DNA of 64,000 bases from CAZSBB01 sp964605235 (GTDB lineage: Bacteria; Planctomycetota; Phycisphaerae; Phycisphaerales; Phycisphaeraceae): NCBI GenBank assembly GCA_964605235.1, contig CAZSBB010000021.1:1-64000 (forward strand), written 5' to 3'. Every line of letters starts with the position of its first letter. Within the stretch, counting starts at the first letter, position 1. Position numbers and translations under genes: made by a program. The notes beneath the pieces are model-generated. The model had not been told where the DNA came from and did not search any database. It was given only the letters and a program-made list of their open reading frames with translations. Below are positions 62,382 through 64,000 of this stretch, piece by piece.

Positions 62382-63242
62382 ATGACCACAGCCATCGCCA
62401 ACCCGACGCCTGCCGCTTCGCCGCGCCTTGATGACCTGGCGAGCATCATCGCCGCCTACAACGAGGTGACGGAGAAGCTGCAGCACAGCCACGAAGCGCT
62501 CAGCCGCGAGGTGGTCCGCCTGCAACGCGAGCTGGCGAGCACCAACGCCCAGTTGCAACGCTCCAAACGTTTGGCGGCGCTGGGCGAAATGGCGGCGGGC
62601 ATCGCTCATGAAATCCGCAATCCGCTGGCGGCGATTCAGCTTTACGTCGACATGCTGCGCCAGGACCTGCCCGCGAACACCGGCCCCGCGGACCTCGCCC
62701 AGCGCATCGCTCAGGGCGTGCGCGGCATGGAGTCCATCGTCACCGATGTGCTCAGCTTTGCCCGGGAAATCAACCCGCGCCGGCGTGAACTGAATGTCGT
62801 CGCCACGCTCACCCGCGCCGCCGACGCCCATTGCCGCGCTGCCGCGAACCCGCCGCAACTGGTCATCGACGCCGCCGAGGAACTCACGCTCAGCGCCGAT
62901 GCCGACCTGTTGCACCAGGTGCTGCTCAACCTCGTGCGCAATGCGGATGAAGCGCTCGCCGGGCAGGCGGGCGGCGTCATCCGCCTGAGCGCCCGGCGAC
63001 GTGACGCCTTCGTCGAGCTGCGCGTCGCGGACAATGGCTCAGGCATTGCCGAGGACGACATCGACCGCATTTTCAACCCGTTCTTCACCACCCGGCACAC
63101 CGGGACCGGCCTGGGGCTGGCGATCGTCCATCGCATCGTCGACGCCCACGCCGGCAGCATCACCGCGCACAACGACCCCGCCGGCGGCGCGGTGTTCACC
63201 CTCACCTTGCCGGCTCAGCCCGCGCAGGAGTCTGACGCATGA
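62382..63242 (+). CDS. soluble sensor histidine kinase (FleS/FlrB-like)
   Basis: A 286-residue histidine kinase without membrane helices. A coiled coil (about 25-65) leads into HisKA with the phospho-acceptor H76 in AAGIAHEIRNPLAAIQ, then an ATPase domain with NLVRNADEAL, VADNGSGIAEDD and TGLGLAIVHRI. It is short and lacks a PAS domain. The stop overlaps the response-regulator start (ATGA). Similar pairs (FleSR, FlrBC) turn on mid-stage flagellar genes. The FlgN-like neighbour supports this, though nitrogen or stress control is possible. Confidence 0.88.
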   Translation: MTTAIANPTPAASPRLDDLASIIAAYNEVTEKLQHSHEALSREVVRLQRELASTNAQLQRSKRLAALGEMAAGIAHEIRNPLAAIQLYVDMLRQDLPANTGPADLAQRIAQGVRGMESIVTDVLSFAREINPRRRELNVVATLTRAADAHCRAAANPPQLVIDAAEELTLSADADLLHQVLLNLVRNADEALAGQAGGVIRLSARRRDAFVELRVADNGSGIAEDDIDRIFNPFFTTRHTGTGLGLAIVHRIVDAHAGSITAHNDPAGGAVFTLTLPAQPAQESDA

Positions 63243-64000
63243 GTGTCAAGGTTCTCGTTGTCGATGACAAGCAGATCATGCGCGACAGCGTCGGCGCCAC
63301 CTTGCAGCGCGCCGGCTACACCGTCATCGCCGCCGGCGACGGCGAAGCCGCGCTGACCATGCTCACGCGCCATCGGCCCGCCGCCGTCATCACCGACCTC
63401 AAAATGCCCAGCATGACCGGGCTGGAACTGCTCACCCGCATTCGTACTGCCGACGATCAGCTGCCGGTCATCCTCATGACCGCCTACGGCACCATCGACA
63501 CCGCCGTGCAGGCGATGAAAGAAGGCGCGTTCGACTTCGTGCAGAAACCGTTTGAGGGCGACCAACTGGTCATGACCGTTCGCCGGGCGGTGGAGCATCG
63601 CCGGCTGCTGCAGGAAAATGCCGCGCTGCGGTCGGCGGCCCAGACCTTTGACGACACGCCCTGTCTGGTCGGCCGGGCGACCGTGATGCGCAGCCTCGCC
63701 GGGCAGATTCAGCAGATCGCCCACAGCAACGGCACCGTGCTCATCTGCGGCGAATCCGGCGTCGGCAAGGAAGTCGTCGCCCGCACCATTCACGCCCACA
63801 GCCCCCGCCGCGACCGCATCATGCTCTGCGTCAACTGTGCCGCCTTGTCGAGCAACCTGCTCGAAAGCGAACTGTTCGGCCACGAAAAGGGTGCTTTCAC
63901 CGGCGCCGAGCAACTGCGCAAAGGCCGCTTCGAACTGGCCGACGGCGGCACACTGCTGCTGGATGAAATCAGCGAAATTTCCCCGGAACTGCAAGCCAAA
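63239..64000 (+). CDS. sigma-54-dependent response regulator (NtrC/FlrC-like), 3' end outside the window
   Basis: The first 254 residues of an NtrC-family activator; the gene continues past the window. The receiver domain has VVDD, the phospho-acceptor D53 in VITDLKMPS and the K of VQKPF. The AAA+ domain has Walker A GESGVGKE (171-178), the sigma-54-contact loop GAFTGA (218-223) and Walker B LLLDE. It drives RpoN promoters when phosphorylated, presumably by the kinase encoded just upstream. Helix-turn-helix lies beyond the edge. The pair fits flagellar class-III-type control. Confidence 0.93.
   Translation, partial: MSVKVLVVDDKQIMRDSVGATLQRAGYTVIAAGDGEAALTMLTRHRPAAVITDLKMPSMTGLELLTRIRTADDQLPVILMTAYGTIDTAVQAMKEGAFDFVQKPFEGDQLVMTVRRAVEHRRLLQENAALRSAAQTFDDTPCLVGRATVMRSLAGQIQQIAHSNGTVLICGESGVGKEVVARTIHAHSPRRDRIMLCVNCAALSSNLLESELFGHEKGAFTGAEQLRKGRFELADGGTLLLDEISEISPELQAK

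Overview
The window is GC-rich bacterial chromosome. Gene content points to the phylum Planctomycetota, most likely class Phycisphaerae. The pointers are two pilin-like proteins with the FTLIELLV/LLPAL signature typical of that group, a DUF1844 protein, a cytochrome b558-type SdhC, a PcRGLX/YetA-like protein, a UxaE-like epimerase, and a zinc-ribbon Ser/Thr kinase with a long membrane tail. This placement is an inference from protein families. There is no rRNA in the window, and no transposase, integrase, phage gene or CRISPR array is recognisable.

Layout. 0.5-2.2 kb: infC, with a probable AUC start codon, its own promoter and a terminator, then a vapBC-type toxin-antitoxin pair. 2.2-5.6 kb: a uxaE-like epimerase and an esterase-like hydrolase, both leftward. 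5.6-10.0 kb: a pterin/nucleotide block (folK, queE, queD, small membrane protein, acyltransferase, thyA, folA). 10.0-11.0 kb: a 558-bp inverted-repeat element and tRNA-Val. 11.0-19.9 kb: Hsp70-like protein without a lid, SpoIIE-type phosphatase, AcpH-like protein, RbsD/FucU, NnrD, lipoprotein, argD-like aminotransferase and PhyH oxygenase. 20.1-25.3 kb: AraC regulator and class IV aminotransferase leftward; rpmE, prfA and phoH rightward; tRNA-Glu. 25.4-34.1 kb: PL26-like lyase and pirin leftward; then rightward a TPR/metallophosphoesterase giant, a pilin-like protein and a URO-D protein behind a promoter that overlaps a palindrome. 34.2-40.7 kb: DUF1844, sdhC, sdhA, an unknown membrane protein, sdhB and gpsA. 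41.2-47.3 kb: the kinase and an ABC-type ATPase/membrane-protein pair. 47.4-51.7 kb: two chemoreceptors with nearly identical signalling domains. 52.0-57.0 kb: a LacI regulator with tandem operators, then a pilin-like protein, a glycoside hydrolase and a PL22-like oligogalacturonate lyase. 57.1-64.0 kb: a radical-SAM maturase, then MerR, TPR protein, FlgN-like protein, histidine kinase and a sigma-54 response regulator that runs off the end.

How the genes may work together. UxaE, the PL26-like and PL22-like lyases, the glycoside hydrolase and the LacI/AraC regulators fit the use of pectin and other plant or algal polysaccharides, with hexuronate entering central metabolism. The chemoreceptors and the FlgN/FleS/FleR-like genes suggest a motile, chemotactic cell. 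The complete SdhCAB set suggests respiration.

The least explained content lies between genes. At least four families of palindromic repeats occur in several copies, and other spacers consist of short degenerate words repeated at 7-12-base periods. Many fold into long hairpins. They sit next to ordinary housekeeping genes and are absent from coding sequence as far as I can see.
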